A stretch of DNA of 32,883 nucleotides. It comes from Enterobacteriaceae bacterium UBA3516. GTDB lineage: Bacteria; Pseudomonadota; Gammaproteobacteria; Enterobacterales; Enterobacteriaceae. The notes beneath the pieces were generated by a model. It saw nothing but the letters and a program-made list of their open reading frames with translations, did not search any database and was not told where the DNA came from. The translations under genes were made by a program, and so were the position numbers. The stretch spans positions 1-32,883 of the forward strand of contig DFPL01000222.1 of the NCBI GenBank assembly GCA_002377245.1, written 5' to 3'. Positions within the stretch are counted from its first letter, which is position 1; each line of letters starts with the position of its first letter. Below, piece after piece: positions 24,498 to 30,968 of the stretch.

Positions 24498-24558
24498 AGT
24501 CCCTTCATTCTTCGAGCTGCCTGGGCGTTGGCTTCATGCAACTCAAATTATTTGGACT
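24498..24558. repeat. Internally deleted ERIC remnant downstream of ahpF
   Basis: The 61 bases start AGTCC and end GGACT. The left part (CTTCGAGCTGCC, GCGTTGGCT) matches one outer arm of the ERIC consensus as I remember it, and the right part (ATGCAACTCAAATTATTTGG) the other outer arm. The central palindrome of about 60 bases is missing. It lies between the uspG terminator and the ahpF stop. Confidence 0.65.
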
Positions 24559-24573
24559 TCTCTTACTTTCTTT

Positions 24574-26139
24574 TTATGCACTCTTGGTGCGGATCAGGTA
24601 ATCGAATGCGCTCAGAGAGGCTTTCGCACCTTCGCCAGTGGCGATAATAATTTGTTTGTACGGCACGGTGGTGCAGTCACCGGCGGCGAACACACCTTTG
24701 ACGCTGGTTTCACATTTCGCATCAATGATGATTTCACCCATGCGGTTGCGCTCAATCGCACCTTCCAGCCAGGTGGTGTTCGGCAGTAAACCAATCTGCA
24801 CGAAAATCCCTGCCAGCGCGATGTGATGCACATCACCGCTCACACGATCCCGATACTCAAGGCCAGTCAGCTTGCTGCCATCGCCTTTCACTTCGGTGGT
24901 TTGCGCATTCAAAATGATGTCGACGTTACCGAGGCTGCGCACTTTATCCTGCAGTACCTGGTCAGCTTTCATCTCTGGCGCAAACTCCAGCAGGGTGACG
25001 TGTTCCACGATACCCGCCAGATCGATGGCCGCTTCCACACCGGAGTTACCGCCGCCGATGACCGCCACGCGTTTACCTTTAAACAGCGGACCGTCGCAGT
25101 GCGGGCAGTAGGTGACCCCTTTGGTGCGATACTGATCTTCGCCGGGCACGTTCATGTTGCGCCATTTTGCCCCGGTCGCAATGATGATACTGCGCGCTTT
25201 CAGCACGGCACCCGACGCCGTTTCAATCTGATGCAGGCCCCCTTCCACCGCAGCCGGCGTTAGTTTGGTCGCACTCTGCGAATCAATCACATCGACATCG
25301 TATTCAGATACGTGTGCTTTCAGTGCGCCCGCCAGCTTCTGGCCTTCCGTCTTCGGCACGGAGATGTAGTTTTCGATGTCTACGGTGTCCAGCACCTGAC
25401 CACCAAAACGCTCACCCATCAGACCGGTACGGATACCTTTACGTGCTGAGTACACCGCCGCCGCCGCACCGGATGGACCAGAACCGACAATCAGCACATC
25501 ATACGCATCACGCTTGTTCAGCTCTTCCGCCGCACGTTTTTCTGCACCGGTATCAATTTTGGCAACGATTTCGGCGAGCGTCATACGCCCCTGACCGAAC
25601 TCTTTACCGTTAACAAACACCGCCGGAACACCCATCACATTACGGTCAGTGATTTCATTCTGGTAGGTGCCACCATCAATCGCCGTATGCTTGATACGTG
25701 GGTTGAGCACTGCCATCAGGTTAAAGGCTTGCACCACGTCCGGGCAGTTGTGGCAGGTCAGTGAGTAATAGGTTTCAAACTCGAAATCACCTTCGATGTC
25801 GCGGATCTGCTCAAGCAGTGCCTGTGCTTCTTTCGACGGGTGACCACCGGTCCACAGCAGCGCCAGCACCAGTGAAGTAAATTCATGGCCCAGCGGCGAG
25901 CCAGCAAAGCGCGGACCCTGGTGTGAACCTGGATTTGTAATCAGGAACGACGGTTTGCGCACGGCCAGCGTGTTATCTTCTTTATAAGAGACTTTGTCTG
26001 ACAGTTCAGCAATCTCAGCCAACAGTTCCTTGATTTCTGCCGATCTGGCGCTGTCATCCAGCGTGGCAATCAGCTCAACAGGCTTAGTCAGTTTCTCAAG
26101 GTAAGCCTTGAGCTGCGTTTTCATGTTTGTGTCGAGCAT
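24574..26139 (-). CDS. ahpF: Alkyl hydroperoxide reductase flavoprotein subunit AhpF
   Basis: FAD-dependent NADH:disulfide oxidoreductase that reduces AhpC. The 521 residues equal E. coli AhpF. An N-terminal tandem thioredoxin-like domain holds CHNC (near residues 129-132). An FAD-binding segment, VLIVGSGPSGAAAAVYSARK, follows at about 215; the redox pair YCPHCDG is near 345-348; the NAD site is VAVIGGGNSGVEAA; and GVFAAGDCT closes the FAD site. Electrons flow from NADH through FAD to the CxxC pairs. AGGAGATTAAAA precedes the ATG at 26139. It lies 250 bases downstream of ahpC on the same strand. Confidence 0.97.
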   Translation of the reverse strand: MLDTNMKTQLKAYLEKLTKPVELIATLDDSARSAEIKELLAEIAELSDKVSYKEDNTLAVRKPSFLITNPGSHQGPRFAGSPLGHEFTSLVLALLWTGGHPSKEAQALLEQIRDIEGDFEFETYYSLTCHNCPDVVQAFNLMAVLNPRIKHTAIDGGTYQNEITDRNVMGVPAVFVNGKEFGQGRMTLAEIVAKIDTGAEKRAAEELNKRDAYDVLIVGSGPSGAAAAVYSARKGIRTGLMGERFGGQVLDTVDIENYISVPKTEGQKLAGALKAHVSEYDVDVIDSQSATKLTPAAVEGGLHQIETASGAVLKARSIIIATGAKWRNMNVPGEDQYRTKGVTYCPHCDGPLFKGKRVAVIGGGNSGVEAAIDLAGIVEHVTLLEFAPEMKADQVLQDKVRSLGNVDIILNAQTTEVKGDGSKLTGLEYRDRVSGDVHHIALAGIFVQIGLLPNTTWLEGAIERNRMGEIIIDAKCETSVKGVFAAGDCTTVPYKQIIIATGEGAKASLSAFDYLIRTKSA

Positions 26140-26161
26140 TTTTAATCTCCTGGGCTTAAAA

Positions 26162-26213
26162 CATCATCATGCAAGCTGCCTTATTACGGCGGCTTCAATG
26201 CAACTTGAATCAT
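26162..26213. repeat. Possible second ERIC remnant before ahpF
   Basis: CAAGCTGCC (26172-26180), GGCTTC and ATGCAACTTGAATCAT align with the remnant at 24498-24558 (AGCTGCC, GGCTTC, ATGCAACT, AAT) in the same order and spacing within a few bases. Similarity is shorter and less certain. AAGCTGCC and GGCGGCTT can also pair as an RNA hairpin (one wobble). Confidence 0.4.
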
Positions 26214-26223
26214 GGTGCGTGGG

Positions 26224-26253
26224 ATAAAAATCGGGTGCAAAACAGCACCCGAT
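26224..26253 (-). terminator. Intrinsic terminator between ahpC and ahpF
   Basis: On the minus strand ATCGGGTGC (26253-26245) and GCACCCGAT (26238-26230) form a perfect 9-base stem with a 6-base loop, followed by TTTTTATCCC. It ends the ahpC transcript or passes only part of it into ahpF. Confidence 0.8.
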
Positions 26254-26263
26254 ATTAGACGTC

Positions 26264-26389
26264 AATTTCCGAGAATTTCGCGTCAGAGCAAGGTGGCTAG
26301 CCTGAGAGTCCCCGGGAGCTTACATCAGTAAGTGACCGGGGCGAGCAGGTGACGCCAACGCCGCTATGGCGCGAAAGGCGACGGAAATT
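26264..26389. repeat. ERIC (enterobacterial repetitive intergenic consensus) element
   Basis: 126 bases with 8-base terminal inverted repeats AATTTCCG (26264-26271) and CGGAAATT (26382-26389). The core GGGAGCTTACATCAGTAAGTG matches the ERIC centre: CCCCGG (26310-26315) pairs with CCGGGG (26336-26341), CTTAC (26319-26323) with GTAAG (26328-26332). The length fits the known ~127 bases. The right end touches the ahpC stop codon (26390-26392), so the element is transcribed as the ahpC 3' UTR. Confidence 0.92.
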
Positions 26390-26953
26390 TTAGATTTTGC
26401 CGACCAGGTCCAGGGAAGGAGCCAGAGTCGCATCGCCTTCTTTCCACTTAGCCGGGCACACTTCGCCTGGGTGGGACGCTACGTACTGTGCTGCTTTGAT
26501 TTTACGCAGCAGGTCAGATGCGTCGCGGCCGATACCTTCAGCGGTAACTTCGATAGCCTGGATGATACCCTGCGGGTCAACGATGAAGGTGCCACGGTCA
26601 GCCAGGCCTTCGTCTTCACGCATGATTTCAAAGTTACGGGTCAGGGCGCCAGTCGGGTCGCCGATCATCGCATATTTGATTTTTGCGATGGTGTCAGAGC
26701 TACCGTGCCATGCTTTATGGGTAAAGTGGGTATCAGTAGAAACAGAGTAAACGTCTACGCCCAGTTTTTGCAGCTCTTCATGATGGTCAGCAACGTCACC
26801 CAGTTCAGTCGGGCATACGAAGGTGAAGTCAGCCGGGTAGAAGAAGAACACGCTCCAGCGGCCTTCGGTATCTTTCTCAGTAACTTCTACGAACTCACCG
26901 TTTTTGAACGCCTGGTTTTTGAAAGGTTTGATTTTAGTGTTGATTAAAGACAT
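26390..26953 (-). CDS. ahpC: Alkyl hydroperoxide reductase peroxiredoxin subunit AhpC
   Basis: Typical 2-Cys peroxiredoxin, the main scavenger of low-level H2O2 and organic peroxides, forming decamers and recycled by AhpF. The 187 residues equal E. coli AhpC. The peroxidatic Cys47 is in DFTFVCPTELGD and the resolving cysteine in GEVCPAKWKEG. The codon use is that of a highly expressed gene. GGAGGAAGTACAG precedes the ATG. In E. coli it is under OxyR control. dsbG and ybdO, found upstream in E. coli, are absent. Confidence 0.97.
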   Translation of the reverse strand: MSLINTKIKPFKNQAFKNGEFVEVTEKDTEGRWSVFFFYPADFTFVCPTELGDVADHHEELQKLGVDVYSVSTDTHFTHKAWHGSSDTIAKIKYAMIGDPTGALTRNFEIMREDEGLADRGTFIVDPQGIIQAIEVTAEGIGRDASDLLRKIKAAQYVASHPGEVCPAKWKEGDATLAPSLDLVGKI

Positions 26954-27023
26954 CTGTACTTCCTCCGTGTTTTCGTTGAGGTGTAAGTTAACGAAATTTT
27001 TGTGATCCGGCTAATGCGTTTGC

Positions 27024-27051
27024 ATTATCAAATCAATAAGCGTTAGCTAAC
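27024..27051 (-). promoter_or_regulatory. Candidate ahpC promoter
   Basis: On the minus strand GATAAT (27029-27024) in TTTGATAATG resembles the E. coli ahpC -10 as I recall it. The palindrome GTTAGCTAAC (27042-27051) covers the region expected for the -35 and OxyR contacts. The -35 itself is poor, as is usual for activator-dependent promoters. I could not align a full OxyR site with confidence. Confidence 0.45.
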
Positions 27052-27130
27052 AACCCGCACAAAACTGTTTAATAAACCGTACATGAACATTCGGTGAAGC
27101 TGATAGAGATCCAGCCGCACCGCGAGAAAC

Positions 27131-27258
27131 AAAAAAGCCACCTCACGGGTGGCTTGATACCTGAAAGACCCATGGGTGCTTCAGCGCCAGTCATGCTGGC
27201 ATGGTCTCATGCGACATGCGATAAGTTGTCACACTGACGGTGGGGATTAGAACACTCT
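27131..27258 (-). ncRNA. Candidate structured small RNA with intrinsic terminator
   Basis: No protein-coding gene on the minus strand explains the terminator here: AAGCCACC/GGTGGCTT (27155-27148, 27142-27135), a perfect 8-base stem, followed by TTTTTT. Upstream on the same strand AGACCATG (27207-27200) can pair with CATGGGTCT (27174-27166), enclosing a GCCAG/CTGGC hairpin. TGTTATACG (27273-27265), an extended -10-like element, would start an RNA near 27258 of about 128 bases. I do not recognise a known sRNA. It is divergent from the small ORF starting at 27274. Confidence 0.42.
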
Positions 27259-27273
27259 CGCGCGCGTATAACA

Positions 27274-27438
27274 ATGTGTACCCTGCAGTTACTGCCTATG
27301 ATTGTGATAGGTTTCACCGTCGTGGCGCTTAATGGGTTAATAAACGCACTTTCACGACGCCTTTCCAGTCTGGAGCTTAAGGTTAATGCGTACGTGCAGA
27401 GGTTCAGCCGCTACCTGACTGTTAAAAATCGTAACTAA
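27274..27438 (+). CDS. Candidate 54-residue hydrophobic small protein
   Basis: Not recognised. The ATG at 27274 opens 54 codons. The product begins MCTLQLLPMIVIGFTVVALN and continues with one membrane helix (about residues 4-26), then a basic amphipathic tail (SRRLSSLELKVNAYVQRF, ending KNRN; eight Arg/Lys and one Glu). That pattern is seen in small membrane proteins and type I toxins. Neither this ATG nor that at 27298 (46 residues) has a Shine-Dalgarno sequence, which argues against it or means translation needs RNA refolding. The divergent terminator-bearing RNA candidate lies directly upstream on the other strand. Confidence 0.38.
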   Translation: MCTLQLLPMIVIGFTVVALNGLINALSRRLSSLELKVNAYVQRFSRYLTVKNRN

Positions 27439-27829
27439 AATTGCACCCCTGCAAAATGAGATGACCCGCTGAAATCCATTTATTTAATGAATAATTGAAA
27501 AAAAACATAAATCCCGCATTTTTCATCACGCCTGAGTTATAGATACCCCGTGACGCCAGGGAATTATTTATCATGAAAATTTAGCAGGAATGAATTTATT
27601 GATGAGAATTATGCTTCAGAAGCAGAATGACAATCATAGTTACATTCTGCAAACTGGAATAACCTGTTTTACAAAAAATAGACAGTTTGATAAATTCTAC
27701 GCATAAAATAATACCAGACATTCATGAATGTTATGCCACTGAATTATATGAAAAATTAAAGGTTAACTCTTCGATTAATTTCTTTATCATTCTCTGCTAA
27801 ACCTTTCGGTCAATCAGGAATCATTGACG
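27439..27829. other. AT-rich region before ybdN
   Basis: 391 bases, strongly AT-rich in contrast to the flanking genes. It holds TGCTTCAGAAGCA (27612-27624, a palindrome), an 8-base inverted repeat GCAGAATG/CATTCTGC (27622-27629, 27643-27650), and the 14-base palindrome described at 27718-27731. No ORF above about 30 codons stands out. It presumably holds the ybdN promoter. Confidence 0.5.
27718..27731. promoter_or_regulatory. 14-base perfect palindrome upstream of ybdN
   Basis: ACATTCATGAATGT is its own complement and lies 99 bases before the ybdN start in AT-rich DNA. It has the form of an operator for a dimeric regulator; none is identified. Confidence 0.45.
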
Positions 27830-29053
27830 ATGCATATTCAAAAGCAGATCCTCGAACAGGACGTTCTGGAAGCTAGCATAGAAAGAATCACCTGGACATT
27901 AGAAAATTTTTCAAAAGTATGTGTCTCTTTTTCTGGCGGAAAAGATTCCAGTATATTGCTGAACTTAACGGCGCAAATCGCCCGAAAACACAATAAGAAA
28001 TTCAGCGTTTTATTTATCGACTGGGAAGCGCAATTTAATTACACCATCACGTATGTCGAACAAATGCGGGTGGACTTTCAGGACGTTATCGAACGCTTCT
28101 ACTGGGTTGCGTTGCCGCTCACCACGCAAAACGGGCTGTCGCAATTCTCTCCCACCTGGCAATGCTGGGAACCGGGAGCGGAATGGGTGCGTCAGCCCCC
28201 TGAGCACGCCATCACACAACCTAATACGTTGTCTTTTTATGAACAGGGAATGACCTTTGAGGCCTTTGTCGGCAAATTTGCTGACTGGTTTGCCAATAAT
28301 CGCCCCGCCGCCATGTTGATTGGCATCCGGGCGGATGAGTCCTACAACCGTTTTATGTCTATTGCGTCTGCGCGGAAAATGCGGTTTGCCGATGATAAAC
28401 CCTGGACTACAGCGGCCCCCCGAGGCCATGCCTGGTACGTTTACCCTATCTATGACTGGAAAACTGCCGATATCTGGACCTGGTTTGGCAAAACCAAAAC
28501 ACCCTATAACCCACTTTATGATTTGATGTATCAGGCGGGTGTTCCGGCACGTTATATGCGCATTTGCGAACCTTTTGGCCCGGAACAGCGCCAGGGTCTG
28601 TGGCTATATCACGTCATTGAACCTGAACGCTGGGCCATTATGTGTGAACGCGTGAGCGGCGTCAGCAGCGGCGGGATCTATGCCGGCCAGGATAATCAGT
28701 TTTATGGGCACCGCAAACTTCTCAAACCTGACCATCTGAGCTGGCGTGAATATGCTTTACTGCTGCTCGACAGCATGCCTGAACAGACCGCTGAGCACTA
28801 TCGCAATAAAATCGCGGTCTATTTACGGTGGTATGAAAAACAGGGCATCTCCTCAATTCCTGACACACAATCTAACGATGCGGGAGCGAAAGATATTCCC
28901 TCCTGGCGACGTATCTGCAAGGTATTACTTAACAATGATTACTGGTGCCGGGCGCTTTCCTTTAGCCCGACAAAGACAAGCACCTATCAGCGCTATCACG
29001 ACCGAATCGCATTGAAACGCAAGGAATGGGGAATTTTATGCAACAGCAATTAA
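27830..29053 (+). CDS. ybdN: PAPS-reductase-family protein YbdN (IbrA-like, DUF3440)
   Basis: Adenine-nucleotide alpha-hydrolase of the PAPS reductase family. SFSGGKDSS (PP-loop, residues 33-41) should bind ATP or an adenylyl sulfate; FIDWEAQFNYTI, GIRADESYNR and YPIYDWKTADIW are conserved in YbdN/IbrA. The C-terminal part corresponds to DUF3440. Its true substrate is unknown. Together with ybdM it resembles IbrA/IbrB, which activate immunoglobulin-binding protein genes in some E. coli. I start at ATG 27830 (407 residues, E. coli 406), nine bases from AGGAA, rather than TTG 27824. It overlaps ybdM by 16 bases. Confidence 0.88.
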   Translation: MHIQKQILEQDVLEASIERITWTLENFSKVCVSFSGGKDSSILLNLTAQIARKHNKKFSVLFIDWEAQFNYTITYVEQMRVDFQDVIERFYWVALPLTTQNGLSQFSPTWQCWEPGAEWVRQPPEHAITQPNTLSFYEQGMTFEAFVGKFADWFANNRPAAMLIGIRADESYNRFMSIASARKMRFADDKPWTTAAPRGHAWYVYPIYDWKTADIWTWFGKTKTPYNPLYDLMYQAGVPARYMRICEPFGPEQRQGLWLYHVIEPERWAIMCERVSGVSSGGIYAGQDNQFYGHRKLLKPDHLSWREYALLLLDSMPEQTAEHYRNKIAVYLRWYEKQGISSIPDTQSNDAGAKDIPSWRRICKVLLNNDYWCRALSFSPTKTSTYQRYHDRIALKRKEWGILCNSN

Positions 29054-29664
29054 TGCAGGCTCTGAATGACTTTCTGAACACCCTGGCGGTGGAAGAACGC
29101 ATCAGTGCAATCAATGATTTTCGTCGGTTGCTGCATGAGCATAGCCCGTTTAGCGATCAGCCTGTCGATTGTGTGTTGTGGGTTAAGAGCAGTAAAGTTT
29201 CGCCTAACGACTACAACCCAAATAACGTCGCCCCGCCAGAAAAAAGATTGTTACTTAAATCCCTTGAAGCAGATGGCTTTACTCAGCCGATCGTCGTGCA
29301 GGAAGATACGCCGGATCACTTTGAGATTGTCGATGGGTTTCATCGCCACGAACTGGGCAAAACCCGGGCATCGCTTAAAAGACAGCTGTTAGGCTATTTG
29401 CCGGTAACCTGCCTGAATCGCGAACGTTCCAGCAAAACCGACCGCATGGCATCCACCATTCGCCACAACCGGGCACGCGGGCGTCATCAAATCAGCGAAA
29501 TGTCAGAAATTGTGCGCGAATTAACGCGATCTGGCTGGGATGAAGAGCGAATTGGCAAGGAGCTGGGAATGGACAGCGATGAAGTGCTGCGTCTGAAACA
29601 GATCAACGGCCTGACAGAACTCTTCGCAGGCCGCCGATTCTCACGTGCGTGGACGGTTAAATAA
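29038..29664 (+). CDS. ybdM: ParB-nuclease-fold protein YbdM (IbrB-like)
   Basis: 208-residue protein with a ParB/Srx-like N-terminal domain: NPNNVAPPEKRLLLKSLEAD, GFTQPIVV and EIVDGFHRHELGK (about residues 60-108), then TIRHNRARGRHQ and a helix-turn-helix-like stretch, GWDEERIGKELGMDSDEVLR. Family members bind DNA or hydrolyse nucleotides; the function of YbdM is unknown. It is always next to ybdN, and the pair matches IbrA-IbrB. I start at 29038, six bases after GGGG, inside the end of ybdN; the ATG at 29026 abuts AAGGA without spacing. It ends six bases from the convergent ybdL stop. Confidence 0.86.
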   Translation: MQQQLMQALNDFLNTLAVEERISAINDFRRLLHEHSPFSDQPVDCVLWVKSSKVSPNDYNPNNVAPPEKRLLLKSLEADGFTQPIVVQEDTPDHFEIVDGFHRHELGKTRASLKRQLLGYLPVTCLNRERSSKTDRMASTIRHNRARGRHQISEMSEIVRELTRSGWDEERIGKELGMDSDEVLRLKQINGLTELFAGRRFSRAWTVK

Positions 29665-29670
29665 CATCAT

Positions 29671-30831
29671 TCAGAGTTTGCACAACCGCTCTGCCGCCGC
29701 CAACAGCGTCGATTCCTGTTTCGCAAAGCACAGACGAATCAGTTTATGTGGGAAGGGGTCGGCACAGAAGACCGACAGCGGAATCGCCGCCACGCCGACC
29801 TCTTTGGTCAGCCACTGGCAAAAACTCACGTCATCAAGACTGGAAATGGCGCTGTAATCGGCCAGCAGGAAGTAGGTGCCCTCGCAAGGGAGAATCTCCA
29901 GCCGACTGCTGCTCAGCGCATTAATCAGCACATCGCGGCGGGCCTGATAAAACGCCGGAAGTTCGCGATAATGTTCCGGCTCGGTACGCAGCATATCTGC
30001 CAGGGCCAACTGCGCGGGTGTGTTGACCGAGAAGGTCAGGTACTGATGCACTTTGCGCAGTTCAGCACTGATGGCAGCCGGTGCCACGCAGTAACCCACT
30101 TTCCAGCCGGTCATATGAAAGGTTTTACCGAAGGATGAAACCGCAATCGCCCGCTGGCGTAGCTGTGGATGCGCCAGCACGCTGGCATGTCCTTCTTTTG
30201 CAAAGCAGATGTGTTCATAAACTTCATCGCTCAGCACATAGATTTCTTTCTCACCGATCGCCTGCCACAGGGCCGAAAAATCCTCTTCGCGCCATACCGT
30301 TGCGGATGGATTATGCGGCGTATTAAGGATAACCAGCCGCGTTTTATCGCTCAGCAGCGCAGCAAATGCCTGCCAGTCCACGCGAAAATGCGGCGGCTGC
30401 AGGGCAATCCGTTTCAGCACGCCGCCGGAAAGCTCCACCGCCGGGGCGTAGCTGTCGTAGCTTGGGTCAAAACAGATAACTTCATCCCCCTTACGCACCA
30501 GCGCAGTGATGGCTGCATATAAGGCTTCCGTTGCACCGGCGGTGACCGTCACTTCAGTGTTCGCATCCGGTTTGTAGTCGTAAAGTTCTTCTGTTTTATC
30601 GGCAATGGCCTCACGCAGCGCCTGCACGCCGGTCATCGGCGCATACTGATTCGCCCCCTGTGCCACATGGTGCGCCAGGCGCTCCTGCAAATAGCGCGGG
30701 CCGTCAAAATCCGGGAACCCTTGCGAGAGGTTAATTGCCTGGTACTGCTGTGCCAGGGCGCTCATCTGCGTGAAAATGGTAGTGCCGAGGGCGGGAAGTT
30801 TGCTCTGCGGAATCAGTGTGTTGTCGCTCAT
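29671..30831 (-). CDS. ybdL: Methionine aminotransferase YbdL (MtnE role)
   Basis: Class I PLP-dependent aminotransferase; E. coli YbdL prefers methionine, histidine and phenylalanine. In methionine salvage it would convert 4-methylthio-2-oxobutanoate, the product of MtnD, to methionine. The 386 residues equal E. coli YbdL. NLSQGFPDFDGP, TVTAGATEALYAAI, NTPHNPSATVW and SSFGKTFHMTGWKVGY (PLP-lysine) are the class motifs. It is divergent from mtnBCD across a shared MetJ operator, which supports a role in the same pathway. No clear terminator separates it from the convergent ybdM. Confidence 0.94.
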   Translation of the reverse strand: MSDNTLIPQSKLPALGTTIFTQMSALAQQYQAINLSQGFPDFDGPRYLQERLAHHVAQGANQYAPMTGVQALREAIADKTEELYDYKPDANTEVTVTAGATEALYAAITALVRKGDEVICFDPSYDSYAPAVELSGGVLKRIALQPPHFRVDWQAFAALLSDKTRLVILNTPHNPSATVWREEDFSALWQAIGEKEIYVLSDEVYEHICFAKEGHASVLAHPQLRQRAIAVSSFGKTFHMTGWKVGYCVAPAAISAELRKVHQYLTFSVNTPAQLALADMLRTEPEHYRELPAFYQARRDVLINALSSSRLEILPCEGTYFLLADYSAISSLDDVSFCQWLTKEVGVAAIPLSVFCADPFPHKLIRLCFAKQESTLLAAAERLCKL

Positions 30832-30867
30832 TGAGGCCTGCCTGCTAGTAATACTGGTGTTGCTGCC

Positions 30868-30895
30868 ACTATAACACGATGTTAGTATTTGGCAA
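30868..30895 (-). promoter_or_regulatory. Candidate ybdL promoter
   Basis: On the minus strand TTGCCA (30895-30890), a 16-base spacer and TATAGT (30873-30868), preceded by TGT (extended -10), form a good sigma-70 promoter 37 bases before the ybdL start. Its -35 directly abuts the met boxes. Confidence 0.65.
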
Positions 30896-30898
30896 TCA

Positions 30899-30914
30899 AG
30901 ACGCTTAGACGTCT
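30899..30914. promoter_or_regulatory. Tandem MetJ operator (met boxes)
   Basis: Two contiguous 8-base met boxes: AGACGCTT (30899-30906, 6 of 8 to consensus) and AGACGTCT (30907-30914, exact consensus). MetJ with S-adenosylmethionine binds two or more adjacent boxes. The site lies between ybdL and mtnB, so it can repress both directions. CATAAT at 30919-30924 is a possible mtnB -10. Confidence 0.8.
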
Positions 30915-30968
30915 AAATCATAATAATATGCCTCCCCACGCGCCACGTCGTGCGCATAAAGGAAGACC

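Noticed and set aside
27830..29664. DNA phosphorothioation (Dnd) or other complete defence system
   Set aside because: Only a PAPS-reductase-like and a ParB-like gene are present; both are known chromosomal ybdN/ybdM, and no dndD/E, restriction or effector gene is nearby.
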